From Pandoraea vervacti (GTDB lineage Bacteria; Pseudomonadota; Gammaproteobacteria; Burkholderiales; Burkholderiaceae), in contig NZ_CP010897.2 of the NCBI RefSeq assembly GCF_000934605.2, forward strand, positions 1,798,001 through 1,862,000: 64,000 nucleotides of DNA. The letters run 5' to 3'. Position numbers and translations under genes: made by a program. Below, piece by piece: positions 33,753 to 42,522 of the stretch (positions within the stretch are counted from its first letter, which is position 1; each line of letters begins with the position of its first letter). The notes below the pieces were generated by a model. The model had not been told where the DNA came from. It searched no databases and was given only the letters and a program-made list of their open reading frames with translations.

Positions 33753-34382
33753 TTATTGTCCTTTACCGTCGACGCGGCTCCCCGAGGCGCTGGCCGTCTC
33801 GGGCATCGCGGGCGTCGCGGACGTCGATGATGCCGACGATGCCGACGGGATGCCCGGCGCCAGCGCTTCGAACACCTGCTCGAGTTGTGTCGCGCCTTGC
33901 CTGGCTTCGGCGCGCACGCGCGGTCCGATGAAGACCGGATCGAGAATCAGGAACAGCAAGTTGGGCGTGCGGTACATGAAGTCTCGCTCGAAGCGGGTAC
34001 CCGTGCCGTCCGGGGTGAGCTTGTAGCGGACTTCGCCCGACGGACGCCGGTTCACTTCTCCCTCGATACGCCATTCGAATGGCGGGTTCGCCTCGATCAC
34101 TTTCCAGTGAAGAATGCCGTGTCGGCCTGCGAGCCGGAATTCCTCGGCGACTTCCTCGCCGACCTCGAGCGGATGATCGGTCGCCCCCTGGACGGTGAGC
34201 GACGCCGGATGCCACTTCGGCCAGTTCGCCGGCGTGGTCGCATAGTCGTACACGACTTGCGGCGGCGCACGTAACGTGACTACGCTCACCACATGCGTCG
34301 TGCGCTCGAACGGCAGGGGAAGCAGCGAGAGCAGGGCGACGATGGCCACCGCCCCGAGCAGGAACAGGAAGGCTCGCTTCAT
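33753..34382 (-). CDS. SRPBCC (polyketide cyclase/START-like) family protein, membrane-anchored
   Basis: 209 aa from ATG 34382. An N-terminal hydrophobic anchor (AFLFLLGAVAIVALLSLLPLP) is followed by a SRPBCC ligand-binding domain: TLRAPPQVVYDYATTPANWPKWHP, GILHWKVIEANPPFEWRIEG, GTRFERDFMYRTPNLLFLIL. The C-terminus is a low-complexity Ser/Ala/Thr tail. It starts 10 bp after the ACT-protein stop, so probably co-transcribed. Ligand unknown. Confidence 0.78.
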   Translation of the reverse strand: MKRAFLFLLGAVAIVALLSLLPLPFERTTHVVSVVTLRAPPQVVYDYATTPANWPKWHPASLTVQGATDHPLEVGEEVAEEFRLAGRHGILHWKVIEANPPFEWRIEGEVNRRPSGEVRYKLTPDGTGTRFERDFMYRTPNLLFLILDPVFIGPRVRAEARQGATQLEQVFEALAPGIPSASSASSTSATPAMPETASASGSRVDGKGQ

Positions 34383-34392
34383 CGGTGCGCGC

Positions 34393-34926
34393 TCACGCAC
34401 CGGCAGGCGAATCGAGTTCGACATCGACCATCAGGTCGTCGGCAAGACTTTCCAGAACCTCCCGCAGCGACTCGGTGCTCACGCTGGCCGGCACGTGCAG
34501 TCGCGCGGTGGCTCGAAAGAGCGTGCCGCCCGACATCGAGCCTTCGACACATTCGGTCGCCAGTTCGTCAATCGAGATGCCCCGCGTGAACAGCATGTGC
34601 GAGATTTCCTTGACGATGCCCGGATGATCCTGTCCGACGAGATCGAGCTGCAGCGTGCGGGCTGCCGGATCGGCGGCAGCGCTTTGCGCCCGGGTGACCG
34701 AGATTTGCAGACCCTGCGTTTCCAGCCCGTGCATGGCCTGGGTGAGGGCATCGGCCCGATCGTCGGGAACTTGCAGATGGATGATGCCGGCGAACTGGCC
34801 GGCGAGATTGGCGAGACGGCTTTCCAGCCAGTTGGCGCCGGCGGCGGTGGCGCGATCGGCGATCGCGTTGACCAGACCCGGGCGATCCGGACCGATCACG
34901 TTGAGAATCAGGGACGTCGTCATCAC
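34393..34926 (-). CDS. Two-ACT-domain protein, GcvR-like
   Basis: 177-aa cytoplasmic protein made of two ACT domains. Domain 1: LILNVIGPDRPGLVNAIADRATAAGANWLESRLANLAGQFAG. Domain 2: LQLDLVGQDHPGIVKEISHMLFTRGISIDELATEC. This is the architecture of the glycine-cleavage regulator GcvR. It likely senses an amino acid and binds a partner regulator, since no DNA-binding domain is present. No gcv genes are in the window. Confidence 0.88.
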   Translation of the reverse strand: MMTTSLILNVIGPDRPGLVNAIADRATAAGANWLESRLANLAGQFAGIIHLQVPDDRADALTQAMHGLETQGLQISVTRAQSAAADPAARTLQLDLVGQDHPGIVKEISHMLFTRGISIDELATECVEGSMSGGTLFRATARLHVPASVSTESLREVLESLADDLMVDVELDSPAGA

Positions 34927-35124
34927 AGGCTCCGTCGAAACTGAGGGGGCAAGAGGCGGCGCAGGCGGCGCGCTCGTCCCCCGGCGTGGTCCGACGTGCG
35001 CAGCAGGCTCAAGTGTAGTGCAATCGCGGGGTGCGCCGCTACGGCGGGTAACGCCGGATGTGACGACCGTCGCTCTCGTTCTGTCGTTCTCGTTCTGCGG
35101 TCCTCGTTCCGTGCGACCAGTGAC

Positions 35125-35796
35125 TTACCCGGGATCCGCCGCCATCGCGAGCAGCGCGATGACCGTAGCGTCGTCCGTCTGTGCGAAATCGTTGTAGGCC
35201 ACGCTAACGGCGTAGAAAGGTTGCGGGGTCTGCAGGCAGACGACGGCGTCGGCCAGCGCGTTCAGCCGTTGGATGGCGTCCCGTGCGCCGACCGGCGCGC
35301 AAGCCACCAGCGGCGTTGCGCCCAGGCGCCGCATCGCCCGCAATGCCGCCGTCATGGTCGCTCCGGTCGCAATGCCGTCATCGACCACGACGACCGGTCG
35401 TCCCGCGACATGCGGCGCGCCGCGCCCCGGCGTATAGGCCTGACGCCGTTGCTGGATCAGCGCGCGCTGCCGCGCGGTTTCGTGCGAGAGGTAAGTGCCG
35501 GTCGCGCCTAGCGACAGCGCGTGATCGGCGAGGAAGATGCCGCCGAACTCGTCGACCGCGCCCACGGCGAGCTCGGCGTGATGAGGCGCGCGCAGCTTGT
35601 GCGCGAGCAGGACGTCGAGCGTGCCGTTCAACTGACGGGCGATGGGCATGGCGACGGGCACGCCACCGCGCGGGATGGCGAGCACCAGCGGCGGTGCGCA
35701 ACGAGAGAGCGCCTCGTGTGCGGCAAGCGCTTCGGCCAGTGCGTGGCCTGCGGCGGCACGATCGAGAAAAGACGCAGCGGCAGGCATGTCAGGCAT
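35125..35796 (-). CDS. Phosphoribosyltransferase-family protein
   Basis: 223-aa PRTase-fold protein. The PRPP-binding loop is VVVVDDGIATGATMTAALRAMRRLG (usual VxxVDDxxxTGxT). The N-terminal LVLAIPRGGVPVAMPIARQLN and LLAHKLRAPHHAELAVGAVDEFGGI define the stand-alone phosphoribosyltransferase group often seen near hydrolases. Base substrate unknown. A second in-frame ATG is three codons later. Stands alone between leftward genes. Confidence 0.88.
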   Translation of the reverse strand: MPDMPAAASFLDRAAAGHALAEALAAHEALSRCAPPLVLAIPRGGVPVAMPIARQLNGTLDVLLAHKLRAPHHAELAVGAVDEFGGIFLADHALSLGATGTYLSHETARQRALIQQRRQAYTPGRGAPHVAGRPVVVVDDGIATGATMTAALRAMRRLGATPLVACAPVGARDAIQRLNALADAVVCLQTPQPFYAVSVAYNDFAQTDDATVIALLAMAADPG

Positions 35797-35957
35797 GGTG
35801 AGCGTGCGGTGGCAAGTCCGACGAGTCAGTTAGGGGAATCCATCCGGTTCCGCTATCGTAACGCCGCAGCCTCACGCGCGTTTGCGGCGCTGCGCGATGC
35901 CGTCAGGCCCGGCGGCCCCTCCTCGCCTGCTTTGCCCCGGATGTCTCGCCACCGATC

Positions 35958-36719
35958 TCATCGGACAAGCAACTCCGGCACCGTTCCGACCAGCAGCGTG
36001 ACGCCGGAGCAGGCCAGCAGCGCAAGCACCATGCGGCGAAACGCGTGATCCGAGAGAAATCTGTACGCCCATGCGCCGATCAGCGTCGGCACGATCATCG
36101 ACGGCACGGCGATCGCAAACACGTGCAGCGTTTGCACGGTGATCACGCCATGCACGGCATAAAGCGTAACGGTAAGGGTGTGCATGACGATGAAGAAGAT
36201 CTGCATGACGGCGCGCTGCGTGTCCTTGTCCCAGCCGCGTAGCGTGCACCACAGCGTCGGGGCTACGCCGACGAGCCCGCCGATGCCGCCCATGACCCCG
36301 CCGACGAAGCCCACGATGCCGTCGGCCGTACGTCCACCGTGTTGAATCCGCGGCAGGCGTGCCGCGAGCAGGAGGACCGTGCAGTAGATGACGAGGATCG
36401 CCCCGATGCCCGCGCGAAACCACACAGGGTCCAGGTAGCGCAGGATCCACACGCCTACGGGCACGCCGACCAGTCCGCAGAGCACGAACGGCGCCAGACG
36501 ATCGAGCGGCGCCGCGCGACGCGCCGCGCGCAGCGCCAGCAACTGGCCGACGAGCGAGCAGAAGGCGGCCAGCGGGCCGGCGAGCGTTGGCGGCAGCGAC
36601 CAGGCCCAGAAGGAGAGGGCCACCAGGCTGAAGGCGAAGCCGGACAGGCCTTGTACGAAGCCGGCAACGCAGGCGCCGACAATGAGGGGGACGAGATGAA
36701 GCGAAGGATCGACGGTCAT
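35958..36719 (-). CDS. TauE/SafE-family sulfite/organic-anion exporter-like membrane protein
   Basis: 253-aa protein with 7-8 TM helices. The family repeats are LIVGACVAGFVQGLSGFAFSLVAL (N-terminal half) and GIVGFVGGVMGGIGGLVGVAPTLWC (C-terminal half); WDKDTQRAVMQIFFIVMHTLT is a common loop. Predicted anion transport, often sulfite or sulfoacetate. No sulfur gene is next to it. Confidence 0.88.
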   Translation of the reverse strand: MTVDPSLHLVPLIVGACVAGFVQGLSGFAFSLVALSFWAWSLPPTLAGPLAAFCSLVGQLLALRAARRAAPLDRLAPFVLCGLVGVPVGVWILRYLDPVWFRAGIGAILVIYCTVLLLAARLPRIQHGGRTADGIVGFVGGVMGGIGGLVGVAPTLWCTLRGWDKDTQRAVMQIFFIVMHTLTVTLYAVHGVITVQTLHVFAIAVPSMIVPTLIGAWAYRFLSDHAFRRMVLALLACSGVTLLVGTVPELLVR

Positions 36720-36807
36720 GGTTTATTGTTTTCCGCCGACATTATGCTGTGATCCCGCATCGAGATGAATCGGGCCGCGTTCCCGATGGCGTGCCTGGTG
36801 CGGCGAA

Positions 36808-37515
36808 CTATGCCCCGAGCGTCTGTGTCCCTGGCTGCCACCGCTGCCATGCCGCAACGACCATCGTGCCCGCGACGATGCCGAGCGCCGCGCCCGCCAG
36901 CGCATCGCTGGTCCAGTGATACGCGGACGCGAGCTGCCCGAAGGCGGTCAGGGCAATGGCGATTGCGCACGGCAGACGAAGTGCGCGGTGACGTAGCGCT
37001 AGCACGGTCGTGAAGGCAAGCATCACGGTGAGGTGTCCGGACGGGAACGACGCGAACGCCTGGTCGCCGCCGCCAAAGAGCCGGAACTCGAATACGCCGT
37101 CGCGCAGATACGACGGATTGTCACGGATCCACGTGGCAGGCCACGTTCGGCCGAATACGAACTTCAGCGCCTGTTTGGCCAGACTGCCGACGCCGACCGC
37201 CCCGGCAGCCAGCCACAGTGTGATTGCCCACGCCGGCAGCTTGCGACGCCAAAGCAGCGCGACGCCAAGGAGGACAAACGCTGGCCATGCCAGAACGAAC
37301 AGCGGCGCGGGCAGTTCGGCGACGTGCTGGATCCATGGCGTGCCTTGCGTGTGCGCATGTGCGAAGTCCGCGACCGGGCGGTCGACCCACGCAATGCATG
37401 CGACGGCGATCAGCAGGCAGCCCAGTGCGCTCCAAAGCGCGGTGCGCAGGCAGGGGACGGCGGTTGGCGTGTCGGGCGGCGTTGCCGGTCCGGTGCTGGG
37501 GGCAAGTGGGGTCAT
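36808..37515 (-). CDS. PAP2-family membrane phosphatase
   Basis: 235-aa integral-membrane lipid phosphatase (PgpB/undecaprenyl-diphosphate-phosphatase-like). The three signature motifs are present: KFVFGRTWP (variant of KxxxxxxRP), FASFPSGHLTVML (PSGH) and ASAYHWTSDALAG (SxxxHxxxD). ATG 37515 is chosen; upstream in-frame codons run through a tandem repeat tract. It dephosphorylates a lipid phosphate at the periplasmic face. Confidence 0.88.
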   Translation of the reverse strand: MTPLAPSTGPATPPDTPTAVPCLRTALWSALGCLLIAVACIAWVDRPVADFAHAHTQGTPWIQHVAELPAPLFVLAWPAFVLLGVALLWRRKLPAWAITLWLAAGAVGVGSLAKQALKFVFGRTWPATWIRDNPSYLRDGVFEFRLFGGGDQAFASFPSGHLTVMLAFTTVLALRHRALRLPCAIAIALTAFGQLASAYHWTSDALAGAALGIVAGTMVVAAWQRWQPGTQTLGA

Positions 37516-37534
37516 GAATCGATGTCGGGGGGGC

Positions 37535-37558
37535 GGGATAACGGGATAACGGGATAAC
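37535..37558. repeat. Tandem repeat GGGATAAC x3
   Basis: Three perfect 8-bp copies (37535-37542, 37543-37550, 37551-37558) just upstream of the PAP2 start codon; copy number could vary by slippage. Confidence 0.9.
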
Positions 37559-37921
37559 GAGGGTACCGGAATAGTGGAATAACGCAATGACGGACCGGGG
37601 GACATTCGGTGAGACGATGTCATGGTAGTCGCCATTGGCGACAATCGGACGGCCGCGCACAATCTTCGGGGCATTCACGCAGCGTTGAGCGTGGTTGAGT
37701 GGCTTATGCGTCAGTAGCGACGCGCACGCCCTCCACGTGCGCATGGGTGCTTGCCCGGCCTTACGTCGCCTGTCACGCCGTCGCCCGTACCGCGCCGCGC
37801 GTGCCTCCGCCACAGGCAAGCGTGCTTCGGCGCGATGGCGATTTGATGACGGTCATGGCCGCCACGTTGTCGATGTGCCATGCTCCGAAGTCTCGACGAC
37901 GTCTTGAGACGCAAAGATTTT

Positions 37922-37951
37922 TTGCGGCAAAGCGGCGCAACGTCCTACAAT
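37922..37951 (+). promoter_or_regulatory. Putative sigma70 promoter for the Mrr-like gene
   Basis: -35 TTGCGG (37922-37927), 18-bp spacer, -10 TACAAT (37946-37951), about 100 bp before the GTG start at 38050. Confidence 0.45.
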
Positions 37952-38049
37952 CGTCCCCTACGTAATTGCCGTAGATTGGCCGTAAGGGTGGTAAGCGTCA
38001 CAAACGTCGGTCGACAAAACAAAATCAAAATTTGCATGCGGGGGCAGGA

Positions 38050-39681
38050 GTGATCCGGGGATTCGAGAGCATCATCGATCGACTGGCGCGTGAGTTCTGG
38101 CGCGCCGCGCACACGCGTGAACAGCAACACGCCCAATCGCAGGTACGCTCGCTGGCGGAAGTCCGGGCGCTGGATCAGGCGCACCGCGCGTGGGAAGGCG
38201 CCCCTGCAGGCGACGCCGCCGCGAGCGAGCGCTTGCATCTGGCGTGGCGTCAGGCAGAAGCCGCCGCCGAAGGGGCGCGGGCCCGATTCGAGGTGGCGCG
38301 ATTGTCCCGCTTGCTTGCCGACGGTCTGACCCGCGACCTGCGCATCCCGCCGGCGGACCTGCGCGCTCGCAGCACGCCGCCCGTGCTCGACACCCGGCAT
38401 CTTCCGAAGATTCTGCCCAAGCCCGAGTGGGAGACTTTTGCCCCCGAGAAACCGGGACGTCTGGCGCTGGCGATGCCGGGCGCGTCCGGACGCTATGAGC
38501 AGGCCGTCGCCAAGGCGCGCAGCGAATTCGTGCATGCCGAGCGTGAGTACGAAGCGTCGAAGATCCGGCGAACGCAAGGGTCGATGATTCTGCAGATCGC
38601 ACAGCAAAAGGCCACGGAAGCCGCGCGTATCGAGAGCGCGCAACACAATGCGGCAGTGGCGGACTTCGAGGGCGCGCTGCTGCGCGGCGAAGCGGCCGCC
38701 ATCACGCGCTATGCCCGCATCGTGCTCAGCCGCAGTCCATATCCGACGGCCTTCGAGCAAACGCTGGCGGCGCACTACGTCGAAAACCACAAGCTGCTCG
38801 CAATCGGCTACGACGTGCCAACGCTCGACGCGGCAGTTCCCGTCGCCTTCGAATATCGCTACAACGCCGCGCAAGCCGCCATGCAGGGCGTGCCCGCCGA
38901 TGACGCCACGCGTGCCCGAGTCTACGCCGACGCGCTTCGCCAGATCGTGCTGCGCTCGCTTCATGAGCTGTTCGCGGCCGATCCGTTGCGTCATGTGAGC
39001 GCCATCGTGTTCAACGTCTACGCTCGGGCGGGCGACGAGCGCGTGTGTCTCGCAAGCGTGCATGTGGCGCGTGCCGACTTCGCCGCGCTCGTGCTGACCG
39101 AGGGCGATGCCGCGACGCATCTTGCCGCGCTCGGCGCACGCGTGTCGGCGCGTCCCGAAGCCCTGGAGCCCGTCGCGCCGGTCGCCGGTGTGGACATGAC
39201 GCAAGTCGTCACGGACGCCGATGTCGCCGTGGATCGGCGTTTCAACCTGATGACGCTCAGCGACAAGGATTTCACGCAGGTGATGTTCCACCTGCTGCGC
39301 TCGCATGGCTTCGAAGGGCCCCCGCTGCTGCCGGGCGATCAGGAAGGCATGCTTACCTGTCGGGCGTGGGATCCGCATCCGATTTTCGGCGGCGACGTCG
39401 TTGTCCACATCTTCCGTGTCATGGACCGCGCCGCAAGACTGGACATGGCCGCGGTGCGTGCGGTGCTCTCCGAGATGCAGCAGATCGGTGCGGCGCGCGG
39501 CATGCTGATTACGACCGGTGAGTTCGGCGAGGGCGTGGAGGAGTTTGCGCGCGATCGCCGGATCGAATTGCTCGCCGGGCATCATCTGGTCTTCCTGCTC
39601 AAGGAGAACGCCGGCGTCGATGCCAGTGTCGTCGTGCCGGACACGACGGGCACCGCCGATACCGTGGCTGTCATGTCGTGA
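38050..39681 (+). CDS. Mrr-type restriction-endonuclease-fold protein with altered catalytic residues
   Basis: 543 aa from GTG 38050 (GGGGG five bases upstream; a TTG at 38032 lacks a ribosome site). Residues ~1-230 are Ala/Glu/Arg-rich helical, probably coiled coil. The middle ~240-390 is unassigned. The C-terminal domain (~398-520) follows the Mrr_cat layout: FNLMTLSDKDFTQVMFHLLR, then CRAWDPHPIFGGDVVVHIFR, then ARGMLITTGEFGEGVEEFAR and IELLAGHHLVFLLKE. In active relatives the matching strand reads D-x7-DPxPIFGGxVVxQAK; here the Asp is Thr and the Q-x-K is H-I-F. The fold call is fairly secure, nuclease activity doubtful. No methylase or defence partner is adjacent. Confidence 0.75.
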   Translation: MIRGFESIIDRLAREFWRAAHTREQQHAQSQVRSLAEVRALDQAHRAWEGAPAGDAAASERLHLAWRQAEAAAEGARARFEVARLSRLLADGLTRDLRIPPADLRARSTPPVLDTRHLPKILPKPEWETFAPEKPGRLALAMPGASGRYEQAVAKARSEFVHAEREYEASKIRRTQGSMILQIAQQKATEAARIESAQHNAAVADFEGALLRGEAAAITRYARIVLSRSPYPTAFEQTLAAHYVENHKLLAIGYDVPTLDAAVPVAFEYRYNAAQAAMQGVPADDATRARVYADALRQIVLRSLHELFAADPLRHVSAIVFNVYARAGDERVCLASVHVARADFAALVLTEGDAATHLAALGARVSARPEALEPVAPVAGVDMTQVVTDADVAVDRRFNLMTLSDKDFTQVMFHLLRSHGFEGPPLLPGDQEGMLTCRAWDPHPIFGGDVVVHIFRVMDRAARLDMAAVRAVLSEMQQIGAARGMLITTGEFGEGVEEFARDRRIELLAGHHLVFLLKENAGVDASVVVPDTTGTADTVAVMS

Positions 39682-39777
39682 AGGCTGTGCCGGGGCAAGG
39701 CGGTGAGTGATACGTCATGTGGGGCCTGCTATAGTGCTCCGACCTGACCCCACGTCATTCACATCACGGAGGAACGT

Positions 39778-40356
39778 ATGTCCCGACGCATGGAATGCAA
39801 GGCACACAACGCACACCAGGCACACCAGGCACACAAGGCCACGGCGGCTGACGCAGCGAAGCGGGCGCGAGCAGGTTTCAGGGGATGGGCGAGCCGAGGT
39901 GCGGCGAGCGTCGCGTTGCTGCTGGCCGTCGTCGCCCCGATGCAGGCACACGCCCAACTGGATCTGCTGAAAAATGCCGTGGGTAGTGGTAGCGGCAGCG
40001 TCGGCGGTGGCGATTCGGGCGGTTTGGCGGGAAGCCTCGGTGGTCTTGCCTCGTCCGGCTCGCTCGCGTCGAGCAGTATCGGCAACGCGACCGGGGTGCT
40101 TCAGTTCTGCATCAAGAACAACTATCTGAGTGGCGCCAATCTGAGTTCGGCGACCGACGTCAAGGACAAGCTCCTTGGCAAGATCGGGACACAGTCCGGT
40201 TCGGCCGCTGCCAGCCCCGGCTATCTTGACGGCGTGAAAGGCATGCTGTCGTCGCCCGACGGCAAGACCGTGGATCTGAACGGCGGCGGCTTCAAGGAAC
40301 AGCTCACGCGCAAGGTCTGCGACAAGGTGCTAGATCAGGCCAAGTCGTTTCTCTGA
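39778..40356 (+). CDS. DUF2501-domain secreted protein (YjjA-like)
   Basis: 192-aa exported protein. A long N-terminal region with a His/Ala repeat (NAHQAHQAHKA) precedes the signal segment GAASVALLLAVVAPMQAHAQ. The mature part has a Ser/Gly-rich linker and the DUF2501 core: GVLQFCIKNNYLSGANLSSATDVKDKLLGKIG and FKEQLTRKVCDKVLDQAKSFL, with two Cys. GGAGG lies 6 bases before ATG 39778. Function unknown; periplasmic location inferred. Confidence 0.88.
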   Translation: MSRRMECKAHNAHQAHQAHKATAADAAKRARAGFRGWASRGAASVALLLAVVAPMQAHAQLDLLKNAVGSGSGSVGGGDSGGLAGSLGGLASSGSLASSSIGNATGVLQFCIKNNYLSGANLSSATDVKDKLLGKIGTQSGSAAASPGYLDGVKGMLSSPDGKTVDLNGGGFKEQLTRKVCDKVLDQAKSFL

Positions 40357-40522
40357 GCCGACAGTCACAGATCCGACAGTCACAGATGAGCGGGAGGCGG
40401 GGCACCGCTTTCCCAATGTCGTGGCATCAAGAAAATCATCGATATTGGGTCTTTGCCGGGAGCCACGCGCGGACGTACGCTGTGCGTCGTTCCTTCCTCG
40501 CCGCTTTCGTCCGGAGTCATCG

Positions 40523-41167
40523 ATGTATCAGCCCGCCGCCTTTACCGAAGATCGTCCCGAAGTGCTGCACGATCTGATTCGTTCCCACCCGCTCGGCCTG
40601 CTCGTGAGCGCTGGCCCGGCGGGGCTGGTGGCCGACGCCATTCCGTTTCTGATGTACGCCGACGAGGGAGAGTTCGGTACGCTTCGCGGACATCTGGCGC
40701 GCGCCAATCCGCATGGCGCTGCGCTGCGCGACGTCGACGATTGCCTGATCGCCTTTACCGGACCGCAGGGGTACATCACGCCGTCGTGGTACGCCGCAAA
40801 GGCCGAGCACGGCAAGGTCGTGCCCACCTGGAACTACGCCGCCGTGCATGTGTGGGGCAAGCCGCGCGTGATCGACGACGCGGCGTGGTTGCGCCGCCTC
40901 GTCGGTGAGCTTACGCAATCGCAGGAGCACGGGCGCGCCGCGCCGTGGGCCGTCGAGGACGCCCCGGCGGACTACGTGGACAGCATGCTGCGCGCCATTG
41001 TCGGTGTGGAGATTCCGATTCGCCGCATCGAAGGCAAGTTCAAGATGTCACAGAACCGGCCGATGCCCGATCGCGTTGGCGTCGTGAACGGTCTGCATGC
41101 CGAAGGGCCGCACAGCGACGCGCTGGCGGCGCTCGTTGCCAGTCGGGGAGACGTGCCGACAGCCTGA
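40523..41167 (+). CDS. FMN-binding negative transcriptional regulator, PaiB family
   Basis: 214-aa split-barrel flavoprotein of the PaiB/YyaR-adjacent family. Opening MYQPAAFTEDRPEVLHDLIRSHPLGLLVS, then HLARANPHGAAL and GPQGYITPSWYAAKAEHGKVVPTWNYAAVHVWG; the end has RRIEGKFKMSQNRP. ATG 40523 has GGAG upstream. In Bacillus PaiB represses sporulation and degradative-enzyme genes; here the role may be a flavin-dependent enzyme rather than a repressor. Confidence 0.9.
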   Translation: MYQPAAFTEDRPEVLHDLIRSHPLGLLVSAGPAGLVADAIPFLMYADEGEFGTLRGHLARANPHGAALRDVDDCLIAFTGPQGYITPSWYAAKAEHGKVVPTWNYAAVHVWGKPRVIDDAAWLRRLVGELTQSQEHGRAAPWAVEDAPADYVDSMLRAIVGVEIPIRRIEGKFKMSQNRPMPDRVGVVNGLHAEGPHSDALAALVASRGDVPTA

Positions 41168-41303
41168 GCGCCCCGATCATCTCGATCACGGCGATCGCGC
41201 CTCACGCTTGGCCGGTAACGAAACGAAACACTTTTGCGGGGCGCGAGGCGCTCGCACGCCATTGTCCCCGCATACAATGCGGCAACCCAACTCGGATGCC
41301 GCA

Positions 41304-41462
41304 ATGAAAACGCTGCTCCTCATGCTCGCCCTGATGCTGTGCCTGCTCTTTCTCGGGCAGGCGTGGATGCCGAGCGTGCAGGCGGACGAATGCGACAACC
41401 TCGGTCCGGCCCAGACATTGCAATGCGCCGCGTACGGCGCCGGGAACGTCGTCCCCGAATAG
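41304..41462 (+). CDS. Small secreted protein (52 aa), unknown
   Basis: A 52-codon frame with a very hydrophobic signal-like N-terminus (MKTLLLMLALMLCLLFLGQ) and a likely cleavage after SVQA. This leaves a ~24-residue mature peptide with two Cys (DECDNLGPAQTLQCAAYG). A TACAAT -10-like element lies at 41272-41277. The ribosome site is weak. Not recognised; possibly a small periplasmic or lipoprotein-like peptide. Confidence 0.5.
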   Translation: MKTLLLMLALMLCLLFLGQAWMPSVQADECDNLGPAQTLQCAAYGAGNVVPE

Positions 41463-41513
41463 CCGTTCATCCGCTACAATCGCACCCCCTTAGGTCTTAC
41501 CCAAAGCAGTGCG

Positions 41514-42458
41514 ATGAAGCAGTCTCGATGGACGGTCACCGCAGTGCGCGCAAGCCGTTTGCGCGCGATGGCCGGGCAGTTGGCGATCCCCCTTCCTCTT
41601 TCCCTTTCTCTCATTTCTCTTTGCCTGTCCGCCGTCTCGGCCGTGGCGTTTTCGCAGGACACGTCTGCGGCGACCACCGCGTGTGGCGAGCACTATTGGT
41701 CCGGCACGGCACCCGACATCGCCAACGGCGCCATGACCCGCACCGCGCGCGAGGTGTGCTTCAGTGCATTCGGCGTCATGCACTCGGGGGTGACACGCAC
41801 ACCGCTGTGGTCCGCCGAGCACCTCACGCGATCCGGCCTGAGCGATGCACGCCAGATCTCACGGGTCAACAACTTCCACGCCGAATCGCGGCTTCCCGCG
41901 AGCGAGCGCGCCGAATTGCGTGACTACGTACGTTCGGGCTACGACCGCGGCCACATGGCGCCATCGGCCGACATGCCGGACCCGCAGGCGCAGTCGGAGA
42001 GTTTTTCGCTCTCGAACATGGTCCCGCAGAACAGCGAGAACAACCGATTTTTGTGGGCAGGCATCGAGTCGAGCGTGCGCAAGCTGGCGCAGGACCGCGG
42101 CGAACTCTTCGTCATCACCGGGCCGCTCTTCAAGGGCAAGACGATCACGCAGGTTGGCGACCGGGTGATGGTGCCGACACAGCTTTTCAAGGTCGTCTAC
42201 GATCCGAAGCGCAAGCAGGCGGGCGCCTATCTTGTCGCGAACGAGGCGACAGGCGACTATGCCGTGGTGAGCGTGGCCGAGCTTGAAAAACTCGCTGGCA
42301 TCGATTTCTTTCCGGGCATGCCCGCGAGCGTGAAGCAAACGGCAATGTCGCTGCCCAAGCCGAAGGCGGCGGGCGGCAAACGCAAGCGCGATCAGGACGT
42401 GCCGACGTATCGCGAAGTGCAGACGGTGCTCGACTTCTTGCGTACGATCATTCGCTAA
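41514..42458 (+). CDS. Secreted DNA/RNA non-specific endonuclease (beta-beta-alpha-Me)
   Basis: 314-aa NUC-family nuclease with a signal peptide (ISLCLSAVSAVAFSQ). The catalytic motif is GYDRGHMAPSADM (DRGH, general base His); the metal-ligand Asn lies in SLSNMVPQNSENNRFLW. The C-terminus is Lys-rich. It degrades extracellular or periplasmic DNA/RNA for nutrient use or competition. No immunity gene is needed for the periplasmic type, and none is seen. Confidence 0.93.
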   Translation: MKQSRWTVTAVRASRLRAMAGQLAIPLPLSLSLISLCLSAVSAVAFSQDTSAATTACGEHYWSGTAPDIANGAMTRTAREVCFSAFGVMHSGVTRTPLWSAEHLTRSGLSDARQISRVNNFHAESRLPASERAELRDYVRSGYDRGHMAPSADMPDPQAQSESFSLSNMVPQNSENNRFLWAGIESSVRKLAQDRGELFVITGPLFKGKTITQVGDRVMVPTQLFKVVYDPKRKQAGAYLVANEATGDYAVVSVAELEKLAGIDFFPGMPASVKQTAMSLPKPKAAGGKRKRDQDVPTYREVQTVLDFLRTIIR

Positions 42459-42522
42459 GCGTATCCGGTCACTACCCGATTCAACCCCAAACGACTGCTT
42501 TCCCCCGATTCAGGAGTCCCGA

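Larger units (their letters stand above)
37516..38049. other. 534-bp intergenic region between the PAP2 and Mrr-like genes
   Basis: No gene supported. It holds the 8-bp tandem repeat at 37535-37558, a plausible sigma70 promoter at 37922-37951 reading right, and short repeats (CTACG...CGTAG at 37958-37974) just downstream. The upstream half likely carries the PAP2 promoter. Confidence 0.5.

Noticed and set aside
37945..39585. 546-codon leftward frame over the Mrr-like gene
   Set aside because: Antisense shadow of the real rightward gene with a clear fold signature.
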